NCBI GenBank assembly: GCA_016630955.3
Contig: CM049999.1
Span: forward strand, 682,001 to 746,000
Reading direction: 5' to 3'
Origin: Didymella arachidicola
Taxonomy: Eukaryota > Ascomycota > Dothideomycetes > Pleosporales > Didymellaceae
Length of the DNA stretch: 64,000 nt
The notes beneath the pieces were generated by a model. It saw only the letters and a program-made list of their open reading frames with translations, did not search any database and was not told the DNA's origin. Made by a program: the position numbers and the translations under genes. How positions within the stretch are numbered: position 1 is the stretch's first letter; every line of letters starts with the position of its first letter. Shown here piece after piece: positions 10,697 to 21,259 of the stretch.

Positions 10697-11107
10697 CCTG
10701 GCTTGGTGTGGCAGTTGTACGCGAGGAGTCGTCTAGGTGTCGAGATGCAGGAGGGGTGGGTCCAGCAAGATTCAGCTCAGTGTATTAGAACCCCTTCTCT
10801 TTCCGAATTCCCACAGTTTCTCAAGACAATAAAAGAAAGAGGCGGCTCGAAGCTGTTGTTTACGTCCAGCGTCGACCCGGTTGAGAGCGCGCGAGGTTCA
10901 GGAGACAGAGACCCCTCCGTTGGGGCTATACGTAGGAAACGCGCCAAACTGTTCAGACATGGTAATCACCATTGCGAGCCACGAGCGGCTGTCTCTTGCG
11001 ATGGCCGTCATGACGGGCGGTTGGAGAGAGAAGGGAGTCATCCTCGCGTCGTGGTCGACAACAGCCCCAGAATCCGGGGGCCAATCGGCGTCCAGCATCT
11101 CCGTCCG
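10697..11107. promoter_or_regulatory. Shared upstream region of the F-box and 2EXR genes
   Basis: About 410 bp between divergent genes. The plus-strand frame is open throughout, from 10703. The translation (many Arg/Ser/Gly, no motif) looks like a leader rather than coding sequence. Confidence 0.4.
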
Positions 11108-12025
11108 ATGTCGTCAGTAGAGCAACAGCAGCGCAGCGACATGAGCAGTTCGCGCGCAGATGGAATTGCTCAAGACTCGGCCAGAAAGATGTATATGGGA
11201 CACATACCCACAGACAACGTCCCGCTTCTCCTCCGCCTCCCAGTCGAACTCCGCCGGCAGATTTACTCGCTGCTCCTCCCCCACACCCTCGCCCTCCCCC
11301 TGCAGTACCACCGCTCTCCCGACCCCACACCACGCGCCGAGTACAACCTGACCTTCGTACGCCTCCCGTGCTCCGCCACCGGGTCGTGGAAAATGCAAAA
11401 GACAAGCCACAAATTCGAGCGCTCGAGCGGCAACGACATCGTCTGGCGCCGGGGCTGCACTGCGCTGCTGGCCGTCTGCAAGCAGATGCACGAAGAAGCT
11501 GCAGATGTGCTGTACGGCAGTAATACGTTCGTGCTGGACGTGACGTTCCAGAGCATTGCGTTCCGGTGCAGATGGCGCACCGCGAACGGGCTGACGCCGA
11601 GTCGCGCCATTGACTGGCTGGAGCACTTTAGTCTGCGAAATTTGATGCGGGTCAAGCGGTATGTGGTGAATGTGGAGAGCGTGGATGACTACACAGGCAT
11701 GATCAAGTACAACGTCGGCGGCAGGGGTTTGCCGGCGGGCATCAGGGCCAGGGTGCGAGAGCTGGTGGATCTGCTGGTCTTGGTACGCGACGTGCAGAAG
11801 CTGGATGTGCATTTGATCGATGGGGATATTAGCCGCCACAGGTTTCCGAGCGGGAGGGTGCATAGGGTGCAGGACGAGAGTCACTACGCGCAGACGCAGA
11901 CGGTGCTGGATCCGTTCAGGGCGCTATGTGGAGTCAGGCAGGTGCAGGTCACAGGTGTAAGTGAGGAGTATGCAACGACGCTGGGGAAGAGCATGGCCGC
12001 CCAGCGAGGGGCGGCGCATGCGTGA
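11108..12025 (+). CDS. 2EXR/F-box-like domain protein
   Basis: Single exon, about 305 residues from the ATG at 11108, or 294 from the ATG at 11141. The start is not settled because the frame stays open far upstream. The core LLLRLPVELRRQIYSLLLP (about residue 40 onward) is the signature of the large fungal 2EXR/F-box-like family. It is followed by the usual TALLAVCKQMHEEAADVLYG and the NTFVLDVTF strand. A C-terminal stretch (RVRELVDLLVLVRDVQKLDVHLIDGD) is also typical. The molecular role of these proteins is not known. The gene faces an F-box gene across a shared promoter region and converges on BRX1 with 115 bp between stops. Confidence 0.8.
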   Translation: MSSVEQQQRSDMSSSRADGIAQDSARKMYMGHIPTDNVPLLLRLPVELRRQIYSLLLPHTLALPLQYHRSPDPTPRAEYNLTFVRLPCSATGSWKMQKTSHKFERSSGNDIVWRRGCTALLAVCKQMHEEAADVLYGSNTFVLDVTFQSIAFRCRWRTANGLTPSRAIDWLEHFSLRNLMRVKRYVVNVESVDDYTGMIKYNVGGRGLPAGIRARVRELVDLLVLVRDVQKLDVHLIDGDISRHRFPSGRVHRVQDESHYAQTQTVLDPFRALCGVRQVQVTGVSEEYATTLGKSMAAQRGAAHA

Positions 12026-12140
12026 GATGTCTTTTGGGTATATTGGTGTACAGCAACACTGACCCACGGACCGTACATGTTGCGCCAGTAGAAGATGATA
12101 AACCCAGAACGCCATGCTTTTGCCAGATCGTGAACAGACA

Positions 12141-13247
12141 CTACGCGAAGAGGACCGAGTCGCTGAGTGGATCCTTGGCCTTCTTGACGCCTCCGTGAGA
12201 AGTGAGGCCAAGCTCTGCGTGCCTGTTTCTCGAGTCCCTCTGCGCGTCTGTGCGGGTGTTGAAGCGGCCAGCCTTCGCCTTGAGCAGGTCCGAACGGATC
12301 TGGTTGGGCGACACGAACTCCTTGTTCTCGTAAATGATGGGACCACCGAAACTCGATTCCTGGATGACAATGGGCGTGAGGACAAACCGGGGGCCGATCT
12401 CCACCAGGCTGACGTCGAACTCGGAGCTCTTCCCCTTCTTCTTGTTCATGATGTCGTCAACATCCATCTCGTCTCCCTCGACAGGCTTCTTCTTGCTCGT
12501 CTCGGACTCGTTGATCTGGTAGACGCGAATCCAGATCTTGCCGTCAGCCACTGTGAAACCCATCACGTGGTCTACAAAAGGCTTGGTCTTGCGCGAGTTC
12601 TTGGGCACGCCGAAGATCTGGGTGAAGAGCTCCTTGATAACGCGGAGATGAGCCTGCTTCTCGAATCCTGCGTCAAACGAAAGAATGGGCCGGGAGCCCT
12701 TGAGACAGTTGCCGATAAAGTTGAGTTCCTCCATGGTGTGCAGGTTTTGAAGGTGGAACTTGACAGTAGGTCCGTTTGGCGGCTTGCTCATCCAGCAGTA
12801 CAGATCCTTTCCTTTCCTGGCTTCGAAGAACAGAATGTTGTTGCAGTTGTAGAGCTCTACAGGGTGTCAGTGGAACCTACATAACCACTGCTTGTACATG
12901 CAGATGCAAAGATTAATATGATTGTGCTTACCTGCCATCTCGTTCAACTGGTAGAGCTTCGTCTTGGAGTCGAACTTTGCCTCTTTCCGGCTGTGAGGCC
13001 TGTCCTGCTATCAGCATAATGAACAATAGAAACAAATCAGGATGCTGACATTAAGGCGTACAGATCCTGCAGCAGATGGCGATGGCGGAATGTGACACCT
13101 CTCGAGCTCTGTTCTTGATTAGCCTGGATCGTCTGGGCGAGGCGCAAAACGCACGAGAATCAGCACACGCTGCTTGTTCCTCTTCTCGCCGGTCGGCTTC
13201 TCGTCATCGCGGTCGTTCCCCGACAGCTGCTTGAATACGGCGGACAT
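12141..13247 (-). CDS. brx1: Ribosome biogenesis protein BRX1 (Brix domain)
   Basis: Four exons, 13247-13155, 13108-13050, 12999-12932 and 12856-12141, join in frame to 311 residues. All junctions use GT..AG. BRX1 acts in the nucleolus in early assembly of the large (60S) ribosomal subunit. The sequence has the family start VLILSSRGVTFRHRHLLQD, then LMPHSRKEAKFDSK, NILFFEARKGKDLYCWMS, PNGPTVKFHLQNLHTMEEL and GPRFVLTPIVIQESSFGG. These cover the whole Brix domain (about residues 30-240). A lysine-rich acidic insert (KKKPVEGDEMDVDDI) lies before the last strands. Length is close to the yeast protein. The first two introns lie close together near the 5' end. Confidence 0.95.
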
Positions 13248-13960
13248 TGTGGTATCTGGTTGATGTTGCTGTTGCTGCGATGCTGGTCGCTGGCGCAACT
13301 TTTGGCAGAGTTCGAGATCTTTTCGCCAAGCGCCTCAAAATAAAGTGGGACCTCTGCTGCTGCAGGAAAGCGCGCTAGCAGTCGTGCGGGTCGCGGCTTC
13401 CATCATGGTGTCGTCCAATGAGCATCGACGTCCCAACGCTCGTCGACCCCGATGCTGGGGCTGCCGAGCTGCTCTGCTCGTTTCGGAGCCGAAGACAGAC
13501 GAGGGCAGATGGAGGCGCAGAATTGGCCATTGATGTGTGATGGAGCGATGATGGCTGCGCGTTGGCAGTGACCTGGGGGCGCACGCTAGCGAAGCTCTCT
13601 CAGAAGGAACCCCCGGACCCAGACAACCAGGTCGAAGGGCGTGGCAGCGGAGGGGAACCAGCGAGGCCCAGCATGCAGCGCAGGAGGGCAGCGGGCGAGG
13701 CAGGGCAGGATGCAAGCCGCCGTGAATCGAAAGCGGCACGATGCTGCACTGGTCGGCCCATATGCAGTGCGATTATTGGGTCGCTGGGGCTGCGGCGCGT
13801 GTATCTTCACGCAAGATGGATCGGGGGTGGCCAGGCTTTGTCAACGGGCACGACGGCGAGGGCACGCTAGAGCTGACTGCGAGAGGTTCCGTGTGATCTC
13901 GAGAGCCTCCACACCAGCCCTCCATCGTCCGCACTGCCGCGTCCTGCCCACCTTGTCGTT

Positions 13961-13997
<37 letters not shown>

Positions 13998-14205
13998 CCG
14001 TCGTCGCCAGCACCACCACCGCCTACGGGAGCTTGCGCGCAGAGACGACGCATCGCCCGCCCCCGAGCAGCCATCCGTCGCCGCAGCGTCCACCGGCGAC
14101 TTGGGCGCACCGCGAGGCCGAGCGTCTGTCTGCTGCGCTGGTGGTCCGGCCAATGGTCCCGCGCCCGTTTGCACGCTGAGGCTTCGCTGTTGATGTTGCG
14201 CGACC
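13248..14205. promoter_or_regulatory. Shared upstream region of BRX1 and INO80
   Basis: A GC-rich gap of 958 bp between divergent starts. It probably contains a long INO80 5' leader. Both strands carry long open frames because of the base composition (Arg/Ala/Pro-rich translations), and none looks like a protein. A trinucleotide-type repeat lies at 13955-14008. Confidence 0.45.
13955..14008 (+). repeat. GTC/GCC microsatellite upstream of INO80
   Basis: About 54 bp built of GTCGCC and GTCGTCGCC units, some 200 bp before the INO80 start codon. It probably lies in the 5' leader. Confidence 0.85.
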
Positions 14206-17200
14206 ATGGACGGCTACTCGCGCGAGAGAATGATGGCAGGGCCCCCAGGGGAGGCAGCTTACCGCTCGCCGACGCAAACACCAGCTGCTTTTAGCACAGG
14301 ACCGCAACCACACCAGTCGCCCAGCGCCGTCCCCTTGCCGCACCAGCACCACCACAGCAACCCCAGCAACCCCAGCAACCCCAGCACTCACCACCACCAC
14401 CACCCCCATCTCGCCCATCCGCACCACCCGCGCTCGCCCACCGCCGCGGCCGCCCCCGAGCTGCCGTCCATCAGCACCGCCATCTACGCGGCCGGCACGC
14501 GCGACCGCAACACGTACTACGACCCGACGCAGGACAATGGCCCTGTAGCACGGGACGCCCACTATCCCCCACCGGTGCGTCCATCACATGTCCATCACCG
14601 CGCCATCAACAGCAGCAGCAGCAGTGCATTGCCATGGGCCGTGACGCGCACGCACGCAGAGCTGACCACCGCCAGCAGCACACCCGAGACCCGCACGCAT
14701 ACCCCGAGCCCTACGAGCGACCGCACCACTCGCCCGTCGCCCCGTACCCACACCACTCGCCGCTGCAGCGCCGGCCCTCGCAGGGTCCCTACCCGCCCGC
14801 CATGGACGCCATCTCGCACTCGCCCGCCTCGCCGTCGCTCTATCAGTCGATGAACCGAGGCGCTGTCCAGCCCCCGCCGCAGCAGTATGCCAGGCGGCCA
14901 TCGCTCAAGGACGAGGTGAGTGAAGCTCGCGTCGAGCTCGCGTCCCGTCGCGTTGCTGACCCGTCACAGGCCCCGCCGCCGCCGCCGCCGCCGCCGCCAC
15001 GCGCAGACCCCATGTCGCTCTCCAGCATCATGTCCTCTGGCGCAGACAACGAACCCGCCAAACCCTCACAACCCGCGCCCTACGCCTCCAAACCACCGCT
15101 CTTCGTCAAGCAGGAGGCACAGCCCTCTCCAGCGCCAGCTGACCTGCCTCACGCAAACGGCTACCCAGCATACGACGCCGTGCCGCCCGTCAGCAAGGCA
15201 CAGCAGCCACAACAGTTTGCAGGCTGGGAGCTCCCTCTGCCAGACGAGGCCGATGTCCAAGCTGCTCTTGCGAACATCGAGACAACGCAGATGAACGAGC
15301 TGGACCCCGCTGCTGCACCCCACGAGCGCGAGGCATACGTCCAGAACACCAAGAAGCGTGCGCTCGAGGTCGCAGCTGCAGAAGAGACCAAGCGCAAGCG
15401 CCGACGAGACGCTCACCTGCGAAAGTACACCGACGCCATGATCGCACACCGCGACTACGCCAAGCAATCATACAACCAGGAGCACGAGAGCGAGGCATGG
15501 CAGCAGGTCCAGAGCCAGGAGATCGCCGAAGAGAAGGAGCGCAAAAAGGACATGCAGCGAAAGAGGCGGCGCGAGAAGACCATCCAGAACGAGGAGGCCA
15601 AGCGCGCCGAAGCACTCGCCAAAGCTGGCCAGGCCGACAACGAGGAAGAGAAGGAGAGACACCTTCTGGCCGCTCAAAAGGCCGAACGCAAGGCAAAGAA
15701 CACCTCGCAGCTGCTGCAGGGCAACGCACCGGTCAAGGACATTCGCGAGGTCACGCCCAACGGACCCAACATGGAAGGTGGCACAATGAGCTCCTTCCAG
15801 GCGTCTGACGAAGTGGGCGGGAAACGCAAAGGAGGTCGAAGCACAGGACGACTCAAGAAGAGCAAGGAACAGAAGCAGGCAGAGAAGGACGCTGCCGCTG
15901 CTGGACAAGCTGCAATCGACCGAGGTGACGACCTTCCCACAATTGCGCCCCGCGAGCAAGAACGCCTTGGTATGCTCGGGAGTCGCAGTCAAACCGAGGA
16001 CCTTGGGCCAGCGGTTCTCACGTCCTACGATTCGCAGGCATACCGCAATATATACAACCAGATTATCAAGGACATCGCACGGAAAGATGTGCCCAAGGTC
16101 GTTCGCATCAAGGAGACCTCGCTGTCTACAAAACAGTCGAACCTCCGAAAGACTGCACAGCTGGCGTCGAAAGAGGCTCGCAGGTGGCAGATGCGCACAA
16201 ACAAGAACACCAAAGACATGCAAGCCAGAGCCAAGCGCGGCATGCGAGAGATGCTGGCGTACTGGAAGAGGAACGAGCGTGACGAGCGCGAATCTCGAAA
16301 GACTGCGGAGCGTCAGGAGCTCGAGAATGCGAAGAAGGCCGAAGCCGACCGTGAAGCAAACCGACAAAAGCGCAAGCTCAACTTCCTCATCTCGCAGACC
16401 GAGCTCTACTCCCATTTCATCGGCAAGAAGGCCAGGACCGCGGAGATTGAAAGGTCGACAGACGACGCCGATACTGCAGCCAGCGCACCAGCTGAGGAGC
16501 ACCCTGGTATCGACACCTCCAAATTCACCACCACGGAAGGGGCAGGCAAGGTCACCAATTTTGAAGATCTTGATTTCGATAACGAAGACGAGAGCGCCCT
16601 CAACGCTGCTGCCATGGCCAATGCTCAGAACGCCATTCAAGAGGCGCAAGACAAGGCCCGAGCCTTCAACAAGGCTGCAGATGGCGAAGAAGATGGCGAG
16701 TTGAACTTTCAAAACCCCTCCGGTCTGCAGAACAGAGAGGATTGGATACCTCAGCCTGGTTTGCTCAACTGCACACTCAAAGAGTACCAACTCAAGGGTC
16801 TTAACTGGCTAGTCAACTTGTATGAGCAAGGTATCAACGGCATCTTGGCTGACGAGATGGGTCTCGGAAAGACTGTGCAGTCCATCTCTGTCATGGCGTA
16901 CCTGGCTGAGCGTTACAACATTTGGGGTCCTTTCCTCGTCATCGCGCCAGCGTCCACGCTACACAACTGGCAACAAGAAATCACTCGATTCGTCCCGGAC
17001 CTGAATGTACTGCCGTACTGGGGTACAGCAAAGGATCGAAAGATCTTGCGCAAGTTCTGGGATCGCAAGCACGTCACATACGACCGAGACTCGCCTTTCC
17101 ATGTCGTCGTCACATCGTACCAGCTCGTCGTCCAGGACGCGCAATACTTCCAGAAGATGCGCTGGCAGTACATGATCCTTGACGAAGCGCAGGCTATCAA

Positions 17201-19380
17201 GTCGTCTCAGAGTTCGAGATGGAAGAGCTTGCTTGCCTTCCACTCCCGAAACAGGCTGCTTCTGACAGGAACACCTATCCAGAACAACATGCAAGAACTT
17301 TGGGCCTTGCTTCATTTCATCATGCCGACATTGTTCGACTCTCACGATGAGTTTAGTGACTGGTTCTCCAAGGATATTGAAAGCCACGCGCAAAGTAACA
17401 CCAAGCTGAACGAGGATCAGCTGCGACGTCTGCACATGATCCTGAAGCCTTTCATGTTGAGGCGTGTCAAGAAGCACGTGCAGAAGGAGCTGGGAGACAA
17501 GATTGAGCTCGACGTTTTCTGCGACCTGACCTACCGACAGCGTGCATACTACACCAACCTGCGAAACAAGATCAGCATCATGGATCTGATCGAAAAGGCC
17601 GTCGGTGACGATCAGGACAGCGCAACGTTGATGAACCTCGTCATGCAGTTCAGGAAGGTCTGTAATCATCCTGATCTGTTCGAGCGCGCAGACACGTGGT
17701 CACCGTTCTCCTTCTGTACCTTCGCCGAGACAGGTTCTTTCTTGCGGGAGGGTCAGAACGTCCGAGTTGCGTACTCGACACGCAATGCCATAGAGTACCC
17801 GTTACCACGACTAGTGTGCCGCAACGGTGGACGCCTCGACATTGCTGGATCAGAGAATCCCAAGGCTGGTTTCAACGCACATTGGCTGTACAACAAGCTG
17901 AACATCTGGAATCCGGATGAGCTCGAAAGGTCCGCACGAGCAGCTGGCGCCCATTCCTGGCTTCGGTTCTCAGACACATCCGTGGTTGAGGCGTCAAAGA
18001 TGGCTAAGAGCGACTTGTTCCAGCGCGCTCTCCAACTCGCGGAGAAACCTAACAAGGCTGCTCGATTCAACATCTTCTACGAAGATGAGAATGGCGACTA
18101 CACACCTAAGCATTCGATGCTAAACATTGTCGGCCGACAAGACAGGACACCTTTGGCCGAGCTGACTACCGAAGGCTATATGCACAACTTGTTGAACGTC
18201 ACCCGACCTGCCTTTGAAGAAACAGGGCTTAACATCGTTGAGCGATGCGCTAAACCGGCCGCTGCGGCACCACCGGTTGAGCTGTACTGCGCCAGCCAAG
18301 CCGTCATCGCCGAGAAGCAGAATACCTTCTTCAACCCATCCATAAGATCCGCCCTGTACGGCATCTCAAGCACTGCTGAACAGGCGATTCTGGAGAGCAA
18401 GGCGGACACCTCAGCTTTGACGGTTCGCGACAAATTGCCACCTCCGACCAACGAGAGGACCAGGTACACGTACATCGAGGCTCCTTCCATGTCACGCTTT
18501 GTCACGGATTCTGGAAAGCTTGCTCAATTGGACGCTCTTCTGAAGGACCTGAAGGCCAACGATCACCGTGTGCTGCTCTACTTCCAAATGACAAGGATGA
18601 TCGATTTGATGGAGGAGTATCTCACCTACCGCAACTACAAGTTCGTCCGCCTCGACGGATCTACCAAGCTCGAGGACCGCCGAGACACTGTCGCCGACTT
18701 CCAGAGCGACCGGTCAATCTTTGTCTTTTTGTTATCTACACGTGCTGGTGGTCTCGGTATCAACTTGACTTCTGCCGACACCGTCATCTTCTACGACTCC
18801 GACTGGAACCCGACGATCGACTCGCAAGCCATGGACCGTGCTCATCGTCTCGGTCAGACCAGACAGGTCACCGTCTACCGTCTCATCACTCGCGGTACCA
18901 TCGAAGAACGCATCCGCAAGCGTGCCTTGCAGAAGGAGGAAGTGCAGCGCGTCGTCATCTCCGGAGGCGCCGGCGGCGCAGTCGACTTCAACACTCGCTC
19001 TCGGGAGAACCGAACCAAGGACATGGCCATGTGGCTCGTGGACGACGAGCAAGCAGCCGAGATCGAAAAGAAGGAGGCCGAGCTCGCCGAGCAAGAAAAG
19101 AATGCTCCGCCAGGCAAGAAGCGCAAGAACAAGAAGCGCATCGAGGCCAACCTGGACGACATGTATCACGAGGGTAAGTCCATACCGATGCCTAAGCACA
19201 TTACACCATCGCTAACAATCCACAGGTGAGGGACACTTCGACCAAAGCGAAAAGCCCAGCGGCGCAGCGACCCCCGTCCCCGGCACCGAGACCCCCGTCG
19301 GCAGCAAGAAGAAAAAGGGCCTCAGCAAAAAGGCCAAGACGGCTAAACAGCGTCTCGCTGTCGCCGACGGCGAGGTCTAG
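14206..19380 (+). CDS. ino80: INO80 chromatin-remodelling ATPase
   Basis: Exons 14206-14574, 14613-14915, 14970-19173 and 19226-19380 give 1676 residues. This is the catalytic subunit of the INO80 nucleosome-sliding complex. The N-terminus is disordered (His, Pro, Ser, Gln-rich; SNP triplets and a His run). A charged coiled region follows, then the INO80-specific DBINO domain (about 605-740, with SKEARRWQMRTNKNTKD). The Snf2 ATPase N-lobe starts at LKEYQLKGLNWLVNLYEQG, with Walker A DEMGLGKT (~850), box II DEAQ (~962) and LLTGTPIQNN. A long family-typical insertion separates the lobes. The C-lobe (from ~1420) has VLLYFQMTRMIDLMEEYL, FLLSTRAGGLGINL and DRAHRLGQTRQVTVYRL. The tail is lysine-rich. 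Exon 2 begins in a CAG run, so its exact 5' edge is ambiguous. The 54-bp second intron has no in-frame stop. The last exon is defined by GTAAGTC..GCTAACAATCCACAG. Confidence 0.95.
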
Positions 19381-19844
19381 ACGCCTTGTACCACTACCAC
19401 CAGTTTTTCCTTTCCATCTCTATATCTTGTGCCGGGCGCCTGCGATACCAGCGTCCTTTGCTTTGTTGACGCGCGGCGGATGCATGTGTACACTACCACC
19501 GTGTTTGAGCGCCAGCCCGTGGTTCATCGCGCGGATGCTGCGAAACGGATCAAAGGGGGCGGTTAAGGGGAGGGCTAATGCATGGGTTGTGTTAGACGGG
19601 GCGTTTGGCGTAGAGAATATATTTGCAGAAGTCCGATTCTTGGTTCGTGTGGTTATCGTATTTCTACCTCGGTTACACGTCTGATGTGGCCGTTGCGAAG
19701 GTCGCGTGAGGTGTCGTAACGGCGAAATACTCCTCCTCACGGCCGAGAGCAACTTACACACTCATATTCCTATTCCTACTCGGACAGACATAGCACACCT
19801 AGCTTCCATCGCTTTCCCAAACCACAGCCCTCCCCACCCCATCC

Positions 19845-19867
19845 AAAAAAAAAAAAAAAAAAAAAAA
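19845..19867 (+). repeat. Poly(A) tract of 23 bases
   Basis: An uninterrupted run of 23 A, about 465 bp after the INO80 stop codon, preceded by C-rich sequence. Confidence 0.95.
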
Positions 19868-20478
19868 CTCTAGTACCCACCAAACCCCCCTTCAGCCCCT
19901 TCGCCACACGAATACCAATACACATCATCCCAACACCCGATCAAAACTCAAGCAAGACCCACGCTGGAAACCCGAAAGCGCGCGGCGCAGATAAAGTCTT
20001 CCATCCCAACCTATCCCAGCCAGTCAGGCATGCGTTCAAGCAGCCAGACCCCCTTTGGGGCACAAAGGGTTATTGGAAGGTGTGTGATGTGATGTGATGT
20101 GATGGGTTCTGCACCACAGAGTTCACCGCTCATCGAGTTAGTTTGGAACGACGTGGTTTGGTTCCAGAGAGCAAGACATACTCCATCATACTCTTTGTAT
20201 TTATTTGGAGCAGGAGCAGGAGCAAGGAAGGGGGGATGGGTGGTTCTCGAGCTTATTTAGTAAGGTGTGAGGATGGATCTTGATGGAGTTTTTCTGGTAG
20301 ACAAGAGCATGTGTGGGTGCCATGAGATGGATGTGCGCGTTTGAACCGCGGTCTGACGTGCAGCGTCGTCGATGGAATCACCGCGCCTGCATATGTAGAA
20401 TTTTCAGCTTTGTATAATGGGTATGTAAAAGTATTGTTGGATTCTTGAGTGGCGCATATGTTGAAGATTCAAAGAGTC

Positions 20479-20506
20479 TTTTTTTTTTTTTTTTTTTTTT
20501 TTTTTT
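20479..20506 (+). repeat. Poly(T) tract of 28 bases
   Basis: An uninterrupted run of 28 T, inverted relative to the A tract about 610 bp upstream. Confidence 0.95.
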
Positions 20507-21259
20507 GGAAAGACTGCGAGGGTGCGTTGAGGTGCACGCTTTCAGATTGCGTTAATACGCGCACGCCATCAGGTCACAAGGTCTTTTCGAAGAAAATATA
20601 ATCGAAGTGCTCATACTTTTGGGGGGCAAAAGCATACGATGGACTAGTTACGCTTTTTGCATTTTCTTCAGCAGACAGAGCGTTAGGGAGTGCGCGTGGA
20701 CGTGTTCAAGGCGCCGAGGGCGCAGCACATCCTGTAATGCTGTTCAGGTTTTGAGACCGACAGAAAACATGGGTAGTCGGTCACAGACTTTGGGGTTAGA
20801 TTGAGGGATGGTGGGAGGATCTCGTGGCTTGTATCGTGGGACGGAGGGCTGTCTGGGTTGCGTTTGCAGAGGAGGCGCGAGGCAACATGGCCTGGTATTG
20901 AGGGGGTTTTGGTGGTTAGCAATGAATTACGAGAGGTGTACGATTTGGTTTTTGGAAACTGTTGATGTGACATGTAGTGAATGCAATCTGGAGGAGGAAT
21001 GTTATATTTATATTGGACTGTGGCTGTTCAGAAACGGTCATATGCCGGAAGCGCAACTGGTGCGTCTGAATTGCAAGCTCCTGACATCAAGCAAACGTGG
21101 AACGAAAATCCCGTGATCACAGAGAAAGATAATTACATGTGTTTGTGGTATCATAGAATGTATTATCATTACGCGCAAGCTATGCGACAAGTCTAAACCC
21201 AAGCCCATACTCCGAAGCTATGCAAATCAGATTCCCATCCAGTGTATCATCGCCCTCGC

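Larger units (their letters stand above)
19381..21259. other. Gene-free interval between INO80 and the DHA1 transporter
   Basis: This 1.9-kb stretch lies between two convergent genes. I see no gene in it. The open frames are short and not protein-like. It contains a run of 23 A (19845-19867), GTGAT pentamer repeats near 20082-20104, a GGAGCA repeat near 20212-20225 and a run of 28 T (20479-20506). The 3' UTRs of both genes must lie here. Confidence 0.6.

Noticed and set aside
15468..16790. Minus-strand frame of 440 codons inside INO80
   Set aside because: Leu/Val-rich antisense translation of charged INO80 codons. It lies opposite the conserved DBINO region.
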